DNA of 64,000 nucleotides from Sporodiniella umbellata (GCA_025677835.1 JAIXMR010000072.1:1-64000), one strand, 5' to 3'. Counted from the stretch's first letter, positions 10,617 to 23,525 are shown. Notes: generated from the letters alone by a model not told the origin. A program made the numbers and translations.

Positions 10617-11643
10617 GCACTTACCACCACTGCCATAATGACACCCAAAGTACTACTGGCGGCCACCATAAACATAATACATTGTTGATAGATAACAGCA
10701 TCCATGATGGGTGTACCAGCCATAATTTGACCAGTCATCATACCTGGAATATTGATCATTCCCATCACACTGAGTTGAGTAATGACTGGAATAAGGGCGA
10801 GGCGAATAGCTTCTACCGCCAGCGGTAAGGAGGCTTCGTATCGATTAGCCCCATACGACAGTCTTGTTTCAAGTACAGGAGCATGAATTCTAAAAAGAAC
10901 ATTTAGGGATCCACACGCGCTATTTTTCTTTTTGTAAGCTTTACTTGAATTGGTCTAAGCATCTTTCGGTTGCCATGGCTACACTGGTCATTGAGTTACC
11001 TAGCAACATGCCAATGATAGGTACAAATGTCGGTGGGTCCCAAAAAGGTGTGACACGCAATACGAAAGCTGTACCCACATAAGTGATAAGCATGTTACTG
11101 AAAAGCAAAATCCCAAACATGATTGGAAACTAAAATACAAACCAGTTAGACTTTTTTTTTTTTTCTTTCGAGCTTTTTTCTTTTACCATTCTTTTGAATG
11201 TTTTTTTGGTTCGATTAAACACAGTTTCATAAGATGCTAGTAGCACCAAAACGACTAACAAGACCTGTTAGAACACAAGACCTTGTTTCTCTGTTTATTT
11301 ACCAGACATGGCGATAATAACACTCATATGTGTTGTCTTTAGTACATCATCCAATACCAAACCCTATTTTTTTTTTTATTAATTACTCGTGACTCTTTTT
11401 TCTTTTTCCTAAAAAAAAAAAAAAAAAAAAAACATACCATCAATGATAATTGGATCACACATCTTGCCCCTGAGACGAGAAGAGACATTTCAAGCTTAAT
11501 GCCCATGATTAGACTAATGAAGGCTATAGAGACATGTAAACATATAGAAAAGGGGCTATGTATGTGTGTTTACCTGCAAAAAAGACAAAAGTAGATGCTT
11601 CAGCTACATTCCACCAACTCAAATCATTGGCCGGTTCACCCAT
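10394..11643 (-). CDS. UPF0014 (FetB/ALS3-like) membrane transporter
   Basis: This is a multi-pass membrane protein of the UPF0014 family. Bacterial FetB is an iron exporter with an ATPase partner, and plant ALS3/STAR2 work in aluminium tolerance. Exon 1 starts MGEPANDLSWWNVAEAS. Later exons give GIKLEMSLLVSGARCVIQLS, a short exon ending TTHMSVIIAMSG, then PFWDPPTFVPIIGMLLGNSM, TSVAMATERCLDQF, and the family hallmark INIPGMMTGQIMAGTPIMDA followed by YQQCIMFMVAASSTLG. The last exon (10394-10552, phase 0 after a 72-nt poly(A)-filled intron ending TATAAAAG) encodes a soluble tail ending KKSEGDVIS. About six or seven introns are inferred. No ABC ATPase partner lies nearby, so the transported substrate is unknown. 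Confidence 0.85.
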
Positions 11644-12821
11644 ATTAAATAAATATATTTACAGAAAAAGAATAAAGAGAAGAAAAAGAAACAGGTCAAC
11701 TTTTTTTGTTGTTTTTTCTTTATAATTTTTTTAAAGATCAGAATGAAGCTTAACTTTTTATTCAGTTACACGATTATAATCTGATTTTTTTTTTTATAGT
11801 TGAGAATCAGATAAGTTTCATACAAACGTCTAAACCTTTCTAGTGCCCTTTTTCTTCTATAAACAGAACAAAAGACAGTCGGTTCTGAAAAAAGCGATAC
11901 TTGACAAAAAAAAAAAAAAAAAAAAAAACGCGTAGAATCTATCAGAGGGTGTACAAAAGCTTTGATTCAAAACAAACACACCTTTTGTTACAGTTGAGGA
12001 CTTTGAAATTCTGAGCTTAGTAGTGACCCGAGAAATCATTAGAATCTGGAACAATGACAGCGTTCTATTGGTTGAGCAGACACGGCCAAAGTTTTTTTGT
12101 TTTTTTTTTCTACTGCCTGATACATCTCTAGAGGGGCAAAACTTCCCGTTTATGGCTGATGGCTGTCTTGAGCAACGAAACAACTGCCTATGTCGTCAAG
12201 TACGATATCTGATCGAATAGTGTCTTTTTTTTTTTCTTTTTTTTGGTCTCAGCCTAAACTTTTTTAGCTTAAACTCCTTCAATAGTCGCTTGGTTGAACA
12301 GACCCAGAGTTCATCGCGCGAGTCGACCTTGGTTTCTCTCTAAAGGGGTCCCTTTGAAGCTGTATGTGTTTCTCATAGTTGATTTTGCTTTTGATACAAC
12401 ACTTTCTTTTTCTGTTTGTCGAACACTTGGAATTCTTTCTCCGGTTGTCTTTGGTATTGTGCTCCGAAACATTCTGCTTCTTGGGGAACTTGCTCTAAAC
12501 GAGATCTGTCTTTAAGCCGCTCCCGCTATGGCTGTCATCCTATAGCCTTTTTTTTTTTTTTTTTTCAAAAATTAGAGCTTTTTTTATGAGGAGAAAACAG
12601 CTGGCGTTTTTTGAATTAAGAAATCTATTGTTATACAAGAGTGTTTTCCTATGTCTAGCTTGGATCGTAGTTTGTTTGATCCTGTCCGACGTCACAAGAT
12701 TCAAAGGCAACTTGTGACTTTTAATTTCACTCAACTATAGTAACCTTGTCTTGTACATGGAACTAAAAGAGCTTACGCCCTTTTTTTTTTTCAATAGATT
12801 TACAATGACATCTTGAGGAAG

Positions 12822-12852
<31 letters not shown>

Positions 12853-14007
12853 GGAGAGAAGCGCTGTTTTTGAGTAGTGTATCACATATTTTTCATTAGA
12901 AAAAGAAGTTTGTTGCAATGTACAGTCAATGTTTTTTTTTTTTACCAGCTCCCCCCTTTCTAACAGAGATGGCTGTAATAAAAGTCACTTTTCTATACAA
13001 ACAGTCACAGCCAATCCACCTCCGTCTCAAGTGCAGCTGTCAAACCACTTGCCTTTGTGTGTAGGTATTGTAACTGAGCAATCACAATCAGTGATTGCAC
13101 TTTGTGCTTTCCAATAAATAGGGGGGATTTTTTTTTTTAAAAAAAAAGAAAGGTCGAATTGCCCTTTCCTATATATACGCACAATGCTTTTTCTCACCCT
13201 AAACCAAATCATGGGAACCTTTTCTCCTTACTTTTTATTCTCCGTCAGCAAACACCAAGGTTGAAACGTACTTGTTTTTCAAGTCTTGTTTGATAAAAAC
13301 AGGAACTATAAAACAGAACTCAAACAAACAGATAAGGATTGGTTAGCTTTTGCACTGTGCTCGAAGATTTCTTTTGGAGAGAGCAACCTATGAAATGCAT
13401 GTATTACATGACGTAAAGAAACACTCATAGATAACGGTTTATTTACCGTTTCTTTTTTTTTTTTTTCGAGTGGTTAAATGGTACAAGAAATATCTTTGCA
13501 TAGGAAAATACGCTTTCCGTTTTCTCATAAAAGACCCTTTTCAAGATTGTACTTTTACATGAATCCAAGGAACAGCTGCAAAGGTCAAACAACCAAAGCA
13601 CTGACAGATCCAATTGACATGTCAATACAAAGTGCGTTCTGAACTATTGAGTACTCGCTTAAGCTTAGAACAGAAGAGACTGCTATCCTAGAGTATTAGC
13701 TATTTTGGTAGCTTACAAAACATGCAAGAGAACTGTTCTTGATTGCTTTTGTTATTTTAGAATTCGATGGACCGTTCAGAGAATCTTTTGGTGATGAGAA
13801 CCTGTGCGGTTCAATAAAATGAGTTTTTGTTTTAAAGCCCCCTCCCTCCTTGGGACACAGTGCGTATATACAGCGAATTTTGTCGGAAAGGCCCATTTCT
13901 TTGTCGCGATCGCCGAGAGAGCTGGGTCAGAAAGCAGATGCCGCACGTGATTCAATGTTTACCAATGCAAACAAAAAAAAAAAAAAAAAGTTAAAGAAAA
14001 AAAAGAA

Positions 14008-14038
<31 letters not shown>

Positions 14039-14200
14039 GAAAGAGAAAGCTTGCCCTTTTTTTTTTTTTTTTTTTTGGATTTTATAGGGCGTTGGTTTTC
14101 AATAAGAGAAAAGAAATGCAAAACCTGTCGTGTCAAAATACAGAGTCCGGCTTAGAAAAATTTAATCAAGCAAAAAGGGAGCTTCTGGTTTTCTTTTACC

Positions 14201-14233
<33 letters not shown>

Positions 14234-14304
14234 GTGAGCAAGTGTATGCATTTACAACGATTGTGCTTTCTTTGTTTACAATTCTCCAGCAATTTCATTC
14301 TGTC
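11644..14304. other. Gene-poor AT-rich region
   Basis: About 2.66 kb lies between the divergent UPF0014 (-) and CK1 (+) genes. It has many poly(T)/poly(A) tracts (for example 11905-11928, 12827-12852, 14203-14232) and a GA-rich block near 14008-14048. All open frames here are short, overlap each other on both strands, and include runs of Phe or Lys from homopolymers. I find no coding, tRNA or rRNA signal. It probably contains both promoters and a long CK1 5' leader. Confidence 0.5.
14008..14050. repeat. GA-rich low-complexity tract
   Basis: This is a purine-only run of imperfect GA/GAAA units flanked by an A tract (13972-13989) and a T tract (14057-14076). Such purine:pyrimidine blocks are common in this window's intergenic DNA. 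Confidence 0.85.
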
Positions 14305-15941
14305 ATGTCGAGTAGTAGTCCCTACCATATAAGACAGTCGTTAAATCAGAGGAAGAAATCTTTGTCTCATTCGTTCGAATCCAATTTATTAGTGCCGGAA
14401 TATGCCTCCTTTGACAGTGTCCGTACGGATCTAAGCATTGGGAGCAAGGATGTAATTATTGCTGACCAATGGGTTGTGCTTGGAAGGATTGGCGAAGGTT
14501 CTTTTGGCGAAGTGTTTGAAGGTATGGATAGATCATTGAGTGTGGAAAGTTAATAGGGACATATAGCGGAGGACGTCGACAGCGGAAGAAGATATGCAGT
14601 GAAACGAGAGCCTATTAAGATGAGGAACCCTCAGATCCGACATGAACATATCATCTACGATGTACTTGCGGGTGGAGGTAAGCTTCAAAACAAACCAAAG
14701 ATGTTGTCTTGACCGCTTTCTCTTAGTGGGCATCCCTCAATGCCACTGGTATGGACAGCACGACGACTTTGACTGTATTGTGATTGATCTCTTGGGAATG
14801 AATGTAAACCAACTTAAAGATTTTGTGGTCAAACTGCCGTTGGAAGTAGTTGTTGATTTCGGCTGTCAGATGGTATTTAGGAAAAAAAAAAAGAAAAAGA
14901 GTGGGAGATTCTAATAGTACACGAACACAGGTCACTATGATGGAGCATATTCATAAACGAGGCTTGGTCTACCGGGACATCAAGCCTGATAATTTTCTGT
15001 TTGCTTCCGACTATACTTTGCCTGAGCCTGAGATGGTGGAGGGTGCTTCCTATCGACATCCGGTATGTGACGAGATATTCAAGGGATGGGGACTTTCGTC
15101 GCCTCCAAAGCTTTATCTTGTTGACTTTGGACTAACAACCTGGTGGAAGAACCCGGAGACAGACAAGGCTTACCCAGAAACCAAAAAGGATTACCGAAAC
15201 AAAGCAGGCACCGCACGTTATGCATCCCTCCATGTCCATCGCGGCAAGCCCCACGCCCGGCGAGATGATATTGAGAGCATTGGTTATCTGCTTCTGGACA
15301 TGCTCTTTGGCAGCTTGCCTTGGACAGGCATCCAGGCAAAAAACTCGCGTGCTGGCTGGGACCGGATGAAGCAGATCAAGGAAGACACGTTTATGAGCGA
15401 TATCTGTGCTGGACAACCCCAGGGCATACTTGAATTTATAGAGTATTCAAAAAAGATCAGGTTTCTAGAAGAACCTGACTACGACCTCCTCCGCCAGTTC
15501 TTGCAAGGGTCTCTTGAGGCCGGACCTTATTCCAAACCGGTAGTTTCCCCCTTTGGTGCCCATGCCGAAAAGGCGTGGCTCAAAGATGTTGACCGATGCC
15601 GCCCGCGTCATCGAAAGCCATCTTACCAAGACCCTGGTATCTTTCAGATGGACGATCTTGCGCATGCGCTGCCTGAACTCAAGCCAAACTCGCCCCTGAA
15701 ACGTAACCGAAGAACCAGCAAAGATCTCGGTAGGCCGGAACGACCGAGATCTTCTAGAAAGAAGAAGCAGGTTGGCTGGAATTCGCATAAACACGATAAA
15801 GAGCCTTGGGCTCCTGCCGTTGACTGGGCTGTGCCGTCTGAAAAACCGGAAGAAATCCAATGGAACGAAGAACAGCCTTCCTGGGGAAATCCTCCACCGC
15901 AAACAGATTGGGCAGATACAGTCAATAAGCCTTGGGAATAA
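14305..15941 (+). CDS. Casein kinase 1-family protein kinase with Trp-rich C-tail
   Basis: This is a Ser/Thr kinase of the CK1 family, about 490 aa from four exons (the first is 14305-14521). It has the glycine loop GRIGEGSFGEVF, the ATP lysine in RRYAVKREP, the catalytic loop VYRDIKPDNFLF (the Tyr-Arg-Asp form seen in Yck/CK1-gamma kinases), the magnesium loop LVDFGLT and the CK1 signature GTARYASLHVH. An insertion of about 30 residues separates DNFL from DFG, longer than in canonical CK1. The C-terminus is basic (SSRKKK) and then carries seven tryptophans in about 58 residues as VGW, PWAP, DWA, QWN, SWG, DWAD and PWE. I chose the ATG at 14305 because upstream in-frame codons run through a poly(T) tract. 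It could also be called a Hhp/Yck-like kinase. Confidence 0.88.
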
Positions 15942-16613
15942 ACTATCTCTGTACATACACTATCTTCTGTCAACATACAAATAGACCTGGATTCAACATC
16001 CATTTCAAGGTCGCATTTCCAGGAACATGGCCTCTTTTTTTGCCAATCCATGCAGTGAGAATACGCCTCGTTTGATCTTTATTTTTTTATTTTTTCTTCT
16101 TTGGCTTAAGCTTCTGCACTTCTTTGCATGCTCAAGAACGTAATACAAGTATTGCTTTATCAATTCAAAAAGCGACTTGTGCCCAGAACTGTTGCTGTAT
16201 CAGCAAAGAATCTGGTCTACATTTTTGTGTTTGATTTCCCCGCTTTGAAGTACAAGCGCGCGTTTAGTTTTGACTGTTCAGGCGGACCAGAAAAAAGCGG
16301 GCAATGACGAAGTGGACATCTCTTCCCATTTCTACCCCAAAAAAAAAAAAAAGAAACGACTACTTTTTTTGTCAAAATTTGAACAAAAGTAGTATATTGA
16401 ACTGAGAACCAAAAAAAATTCAAACACTATTTTCGACAAATCAAGGGAAATACAGAAATAAAGCCTTTTGTTTTCAACAGCAGCGGAAAATTCTGCCCAA
16501 TAGGCACGTCTCCCACTCTGAAAAATCTGGGGAAATGTGGGGCAGAAAAAAAAAGGGAATCGGATATAAAGGGTGTCATCTTTCCTTTTTTCCCGTTGTT
16601 TCTACAAAACAAA
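15942..16613. promoter_or_regulatory. Intergenic/promoter upstream of MFS permease
   Basis: This 672-bp region lies between two plus-strand genes. A TATA-like GATATAAAGG sits at about 16563-16572, about 45 nt before the permease ATG. That is close for a TATA box, so the assignment is tentative. No credible open frame is present. Confidence 0.35.
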
Positions 16614-18202
16614 ATGAGCGATTTGAAGCCAAATGACGCCAAAGAAATCAAACAGAACGAAGAGTTTGAAGATGGCCAGCCTTATGAAATGGCATCTTTT
16701 GCTAACACAGCCGAGGTAGAACGGAAACTGGTCAGGACCTTAGATTACCGTCTTATGATATGGGCTTTCTTTGGCTATTTCGCGAATGGTTTGGATAGAA
16801 ATAATATGCGTAAGAAAAAAGAGATTCTTTTGATAACAGTGACTCATCTGTTGATTCATTAGCCAATGCTTACACAACGGGTATGAAAGAAGACTTGGGC
16901 CTGGTCGATAAACAATACAATTGGGGTATTACTATGTTTTTCATTGGTTACATTGTGTAAGTTGTCACCATCCAAAAAAAAAAAAAAAAAAAATAAAAAA
17001 TAAAAAATAATCGGCCTTAACGTTTGCTTTTTAGATTACAAATCCCTGCCAATTTTGTTATTACCAAAGTACGCCCAAACATCATGTTGCCTCTAGTTGT
17101 TTTCACTTGGGGAGCGATTGTATGCTTTATGTCTCTGGTAAAAGATTACCGTGGGCTTTATGGCCTTCGTATCTGCCTTGGTTTTGCTGAAGCCGCGTTT
17201 TATCCTGGCATCGTGTTTTTGCTCGGTTCGTGGTATACGAAACAAGAACTCGGCACGCGTACCTGTGTCTTTGTGGCTGGATCCCAAGTGTCGGGTGCTT
17301 TCAGTGGTTTGATTGCTGGTGCGATTTCCCAAAACCTGGATGGTGTCAACGGCATGCGTGGCTGGAAGTGGCTTTTTATTATTGAAGGGCTAATTGCGGT
17401 AGTCATTGGCATTGTCGGGTTCTTTTTGTTACCCAACTTTCCCCACAACACGTCATTCATCCGTGGCGATATGCGCGAGCTTGCTATTCAACGTCTGGAA
17501 CGTCAAGGTAGAAGCAGTGCAAACACAGGGCTCAACTGGGCCACTTTCCGTAACTTGTTTGCTACTCCCTTTATCTATCTGTTTGTCTGTATGTTTGTTT
17601 GCTTTCAAACGGGCATGGGTATCCTTCAATTCTTCAACATCATCCTTAACTCCATGGGTTATTCCGACTCCTTTTCCAATTATATGATGGTACCCATCTG
17701 GATCTGGGTTGGGGTGGTCATCATCGTTCAAGGCTATCTATCGGACAAGTACGGCAATCGTCCTTATCATATCCTGGCCGGTGGTCTGTTTACTCTGGTA
17801 TGGTATATTATTCTGGTCGCAGTCAACGGTGGGGATTTGCCCGTACCTCTTTTGTTTGTTTGTGCTTATATGGTACCTCCCATCTTTGGTATCTCGCCTC
17901 TTATGATGACTTGGGCTAACGAAATCTATGCCTGCGATCGTGAATCGCGTGCTTTGGCTATTGCTATTATCAACTCTTTAGGTAACCTGATACCCAACTT
18001 TATCAATGTCGAAATCTGGTCAGTGAGCGATGCTCCAGCTTTCCGTAAAGGCAAGATTGCCACCATGTCTATGATCGCTGCTATGATTGTTATGTGTCTT
18101 GTAGCTTTCTTTTTGGAAAAGAAGGGAATCATGGTACCCAAAGCACCTCAACGTGTAGGTGACATTGAAGGTGAAAAGAAATCTCAAGAACAAGAATTAT
18201 AA
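16614..18202 (+). CDS. MFS transporter, allantoate/anion-cation symporter (Dal5-like) family
   Basis: This is a plasma-membrane permease of the fungal ACS/allantoate permease group (TC 2.A.1.14 type), about 480 aa. Three exons are read: the N-terminal exon ends GYFANGLDRNNM, a short exon carries NAYTTGMKEDLGLVDKQYNW, and the long last exon starts LQIPANFVITKVRP. Typical family stretches are LRICLGFAEAAFYPG, GIVFLLGSWYTKQELGTR and WKWLFIIEGL. The second bundle starts near NLFATPFIYLF, and GYLSDKYGNR is the between-helix MFS motif. About twelve hydrophobic segments are visible. The tail is charged (GEKKSQEQEL). Substrates in this group include allantoate, vitamins and small organic anions. The exact substrate is unknown. 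Confidence 0.9.
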
Positions 18203-19019
18203 AAAAAAAAAAAAAAAAAAGGGTATAGCCCTGTATATTCCCCTCCCCTTCCTCCCCCCCCCTTTTTTTTTTTCGTTCTTTTATCTATTCTTATAAAACA
18301 CACTCCTTTACCGTTTCACTTTAATATCATTGCCCCTAAAATTTATTTTTGTTTTTCTAAAGCAGAAATTAGAATGGTAAAATCTGGGGAAACGGGACCT
18401 AATTTTTTTTTTTTATTTAGACTCTTTTTTAGTTAAAAAAAAAAAAAAAAACAGGTTGTCATGGGAACGGATAAATTATAAACGGGGGAGAAAGAAAGTA
18501 TCTTTGTCGTTTTTTTCTGAAGTGTAGTATCAAGCTATTTCAATACTTATTATTTGCTGATCGCAATCCTTTTGTTGGGTGTAGTCATTCAATAGTGAAC
18601 TATCCGTCTATCGAAGCCATAGCATCAGTAGCGCGCGTTTTATAGACACAAATCGATTCTATACCCGAACTAGAGTAGTACACAGTTGTAAGCTTGAGGG
18701 AGATGAAATGTAGGTTCGCATTACGTTCTCCAAAAAACCATATTGATTTGAGAATCACATTATAGAGCTCTGTAACAATAACGCATTGTAAAATTATCTG
18801 GTTACTTTATGCGATTTTATCCCTTCCTTTTGAGAGTATCTCACTCTTTTTTCTTTCTTTTCTTATAAATAGATGTGTGCTAGCAACAAACTTGGATAAC
18901 TTATACTATACTGTATTTAGTAGAGCAGACTTTGGTGTACTACCACCCAATTCTTCAGAAAAGGCAAAAACAGAACAAGATCACTTATAGACTGCTATAC
19001 AGTCTTTTTTTTTTTTTTT
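18203..19019. other. Intergenic between convergent genes
   Basis: This 817-bp region is the shared 3' flank of the MFS gene (+) and the MIR-domain gene (-). It holds poly(A) tracts at 18202-18220 and 18435-18451. I see no gene. Confidence 0.5.
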
Positions 19020-19845
19020 TTAATCAAAAAACTTCTTTTTCCTCTTTGTCTTTTCTTCAGGTGTTTTCCTTTTGTTATCTTTAAACGTAGGAACCCATAT
19101 TTCATATTCAGTATCACATTCACCAACAGCAGCTACCTCAAAACGATCTTCTTCCAAAAAATCAAAACCAGAATGAAGATATTTGTCCGTTTCGACGTGT
19201 ATAAGTAAAAAAGGCTCTTCCATACGCCAAAACTATCAAGAACGCATTAATAAAAAGACACGTAGGTCTATGAATACACGTGTATTCTTCTTTTGTTTAC
19301 ATCATCGCGTTGATCGTTGGCTGCTCGTACGATCCAAACATCGTTTTCGTCTGTTTGTCCTCTGACACCGTATGCAGATACTTCTTGTTCGCTAATGACC
19401 ATACTTTCGAAATCTTCAGAATGGAGATTGCTTCTTGTAAAAACGTGTTTGAGACGTACAAAATCATTCCAGTTAACCTCAGTGTTCATTTCCTCTTCTG
19501 ATTCTACTGTGGGAAGTACGATCCAATAACATTCATGACTGATTTCTTCGAGTGTAAAGACTTTTTGTAAAAAGGAACCCCATAGATAACCTTGATCGGT
19601 TGAAGCCAAGAATCTTTTGGTTTTTTTATGCTTAATGGTAATATGGTCGCTTTTGTAGGTTGTATAAATGCAATAGAATAGTACAGAAAAGGGTGAAGGC
19701 AAGGGGGATACATCGTCAACATACTTTGTATTTTTTCAAGAAACAGAATCAAACAAATCATGTTTTACCCGTAACGAATAATGCCATCTCTATTTGGAAA
19801 ATGCTCCTCATTGCCTTCCATGTTGACTAGTAGTTCTTCTGACAT
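19020..19845 (-). CDS. MIR-domain protein (SDF2/PMT-type beta-trefoil)
   Basis: This is a predicted beta-trefoil MIR protein of about 205 aa from three exons. Exon 1 (ATG at 19843-19845) ends GIIRYG. The intron runs past a pseudo-open stretch and ends TACAAAAG, giving the join RYG/DHITIKHKKTKRFLAS. The second exon carries YLWGSFLQKVF, FVRLKHVFTRSNLHSEDF and EQEVSAYG. The third (after a GTAAAC...GATAG intron) carries WRMEEPFLLIHVETDKYLHS. These are three repeats of the xLxHxxTxxxLxS MIR pattern seen in SDF2 and protein O-mannosyltransferases. No signal peptide is visible, unlike secretory SDF2, so it may be cytosolic. The tail is Lys-rich and ends KKKFFD. Confidence 0.75.
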
Positions 19846-20091
19846 GTTGAATTATATATATATATATATAAAAGAAATAGACTGGGCAAAGTTTTACCTG
19901 CCTTTCAGGTCCGTTTCTTCTTTCGGTTTCTGTGACCGGTTTCTTGTTGTACCGAGCGAGGATCGTAGTCTGTTGGTATATGATATATCAGCTTTAAAAA
20001 AGACAGTAGGTAGGTTTAGATTGTATTTCCTAAGGGAAATGGGTGTGTTTTTTATTTTATTTTATATGTATAGATGTATATTGAATGAAGA

Positions 20092-22956
20092 TTATAAACT
20101 GAGAGCGTCGTCTGCTTGATAAATATAGAGTTGGATATGTTTTTTACACTTGTTAGAGAGAGGGGTTGCAAAAGGGGAATCAAGGTCATGCAGGACTTGA
20201 TCTCTTAATTGGGCAATGTATTTTGCGGCTTGTTGTGCGGAGAATCCAGGCGCATGAGAGCCTGTGCCGTGAACGATCAAGGCCTTCAAGGCTCTGAGGT
20301 GTACAGCGAGCGAGGAGAGGACGAGGACACTGGCTTCAGCCGGACTTGATTTTGAGGCGAGTTGTTGCATACATTTGAGGGAAGCGGGACGTTCCTGAGC
20401 GGCGAGTTCGAGCAAGGACGCGACTTTGTAGAGTTTTTGATTTTGCACCAAGGCTGTGGTGGCCTCCAAGAGATGCAGGATACGGCTTTGATGTTTAAGC
20501 ATAAGAGGAGAGTGAAGGGTCTTGGGGTGGTATTCCGAGAGAAGTTTTAGGCAATCTCCACTGGCCAGCGACTCCAGACAGAGTCCGACCCGGACATACC
20601 ATTGGAGCATCTGACCCGGTGCGGTCTGGGGCGACAGGCGATGGATGTCCTGCAGGTCAAATACGGGTCTTTCGCCACTCAGGTAATCGAGCCAGCACGC
20701 CTTGAGTTCTTCGAGCTCTTGCCAGTAGCAGATCAGACCCATAGGAGAAGTCACGTAAGGCAGCACAAATGAATAAAGAACATGGCGGCATTCGTCCTGT
20801 TGAAACCCGTTACGGGCTGAGAGCATCGATCGCACTTGAGTGTGACAGGCAGAGGTCAGCCAGGTCTCAGTCCAGGCCTTCTTTTCTTTACTGACCTGGA
20901 TCATTTTCTGCCAATGATAGTGTACCCAGCGGTTGGCGAGCCACGAAGGCAGACAGAGTTCGCATTGGATGGCAGCCGTGGCATGCAGCCGGGTCAGTGT
21001 GCCGGGGCCACAGAGGGCTACATAGTTGGGGTCTCGTTTCATCTTGTGGAGCTGGGCAAGCATTGCTACCGTTGAATAGAACAGATGGAGTCGTGTCACG
21101 TTTGGATTGCCACCCAGACATTCCATCTCATTCAGGCGTACCCAGGCATCCAGTTGGGCAATCTCCTCTGGACAGCCCACAGGCTTCCTGGCCTTGTGAA
21201 GAAATGCAAGAAAGTAAGGGGGGATAAGAAGGTAGAGCAGATTCAGGGTGATATCCAACGTGGTCAACACAAGTGAAATCACATCTGTCTGTAGAAAACT
21301 AGAGGCATGGCCTAGAGAGCGTGAAAGATCGAGATAGAGACGGTTCCAGACCTTGGGGACCTCTTCGTCGTAATGGGCATGGTCACTACATTTCCTGTTT
21401 TCTTTCACAAGACGTGGACGCAACCAACGGAAAAGAAACGGCACTAGGCAGAGATAGAATAAACCAAAAGCATACAATGTATAACGGGCGAGCGTCCTAA
21501 AAGAAAAGAAAGAAAAAAGAGAGGTGAGTCAAACAGAAATAGGAGCCTATAAAGTACCATAGATGAACCAAAGTATCGTTTTCCAGTTTGGATGAATAAG
21601 GCAAACTTGTGGTATTACTGAGGGCATCCAAAGGCTCATGAAGCGATGGTTGGGTAGAAATAGGAGAGGCGGTAAAGAAAACGAGGCACATAAAGGCGGC
21701 CATAAACATCTTGTTGTTTCCCGACAGACTGTCTTCTTCACCCGGTTTTTTCAAATCCTTTTTGGTCGATTGGCGACGACGGTAGGGCCTTCTTTCTTGC
21801 TTTGGCATCAGCTGGGCCAGTGCCGCACGTTGGGCCGCGCGTTCCCTCAAGACTTTCTGGCGCTCTATTTTTTCACGCTCCTGAGCCTCATGGCGCTCAC
21901 GGCTCAAACGCTCCGCCTCGGACGATTCGTATTCTTTCTTTTGGAAAAGAAAACGAGAGAGGACCTGTTGGCCACCGGGCATTTGAGCAATGATCTGTTG
22001 AAGAATCATGTTTTCATTATCCGTCTTGTCATTGGATGTCTTGAGAAACTGAATGTATTCGGTGGCTTTTTTGAGGATAGTGGCCTTGTTGAGTTTCTTG
22101 GCTACTTCGACACCGTCCACGATCTCCATTTCGGAATCGCTCGCGCTTTCTTCTTCGTCTTTTTGAGTGCATATCCGGGCTTTATAGAGCGCAGGCACCA
22201 CATTTTTGAGTTCGTGAATACGATCGTTGATATTGTTTCGATAACGTCTCTCGATCGCGTTATGGGCTACCTTCTTGAGCTGTTTGCCTGGACCATGGAT
22301 TAAGGATGGATTGCTGATGGTACGTGTGTTGGTCTGCCGTGTGGTTTTTCGCCAGCTTTTGTTATCTTCTAAAGGACCTAAAGATTCAATGTTAGCGAAA
22401 CCATGTAGACAGGAGTCTCTATACCTTTGAAACCATTCCATTGATTCATCGAAGAGAAAGGTGTATCTAAAGGCGGAGATGGTAAATTGCTGTGTGTGGC
22501 CAGAGTTTGCTGAGAAGAAATTTCGTGGATGGGTGTGCTTGGGATGTTGATGCCAGGCACATTGAGGTATAAAGCCTTGTTGGCTTCCGTTTTTATATTG
22601 TTGTTGGTTGAATAAATAAGAGGACTATGCAATGTGGGCGATAGAGAGTGGGAAGTGTATCCGTCGGAAGAAGAAAAGGGTGAGCTTGAAGGGGACTGCT
22701 CTATAGGGGATGGGCGCATGTCCCAGTCAAAGAGATTAAACGTCTGTTGATTTGAGGACGGCTGTTGCTGTGAAAAATAGTTGAAGCTGTTTCTGCTGTC
22801 TGGGGATTCTATTGAGGGCAACATGATAGCGTCGTTTGCCTGCGGTGAAGGTTGTTGTGGGGTATCGTCATGGTAGAGTATATCACGACTGGGTTGATTC
22901 GAACTGGTAACGTCAAAATAAGCGTCGAAATCCAATTCGGATAAATCTTGTAACAT
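20092..22956 (-). CDS. SRE1: SREBP-like bHLH transcription factor precursor (membrane-bound)
   Basis: This is a predicted sterol/oxygen-responsive transcription factor held in the ER and released by proteolysis; about 910 aa from three exons. The N-terminus is acidic then Ser/Pro/Gln-rich (activation region). The bHLH reads HNAIERRYRNNINDRIHELK, with the Tyr in the basic region that marks SREBPs, and the helix-2/zipper is near KATEYIQFLK. Two hydrophobic segments follow: KMFMAAFMCLVFFTASP, and after a roughly 45-residue loop, LYAFGLFYLCLVPFLF. A C-terminal half of about 440 residues follows, as in animal SREBP regulatory domains that bind SCAP. Introns are at about 22380-22425 and 21500-21555. 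No SCAP or protease gene lies in the window. Confidence 0.9.
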
Positions 22957-23334
22957 AAGGAAAAATAATAATAATAGTAATCAGGAACCAAAAAACAAAA
23001 ACAAAAAACAAAAACCCTATCCGTTATATAATACCGGATGCTGTAACAACAGGCCACTTTTTTCGTTGATTGTGAACAGTGCTCTTTGATTGGTTCAAAA
23101 TCGTCACCTCACTTTTTTTTTTTTTTAAAAAAAATGTGTGTGTATGTGCGTTGACCATTACAGACTCATTTATTTCAATAAGCGAATATATAATCAAGAG
23201 TGCTTCCATGTCTGGCTTACAGGAAATCTGAATGGCTTATCGGTGATCCGAGGGTTCCTTTTTTTATTTATTTATTTGTTAACCAAGCCAAATGACAAGA
23301 TTGAAACACAAAGTATAAAACCAAATCAAATGTC

Positions 23335-23365
<31 letters not shown>

Positions 23366-23483
23366 GCCAAAGTCATTGATATTAAAAGAAAGCAGGAATT
23401 TGTGTTTGTCAATGTTAAAGGGGCGAAACGTGTAAAAAGAATGAAGGGTCTCCGATATGTCACAAGCCCAAAGCGTATTTTTG

Positions 23484-23525
<42 letters not shown>

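Noticed and set aside
11857..13900. Several 60-108 codon frames in the gene-poor region
   Set aside because: They overlap, contain homopolymer-derived Phe/Lys runs and lack family features.
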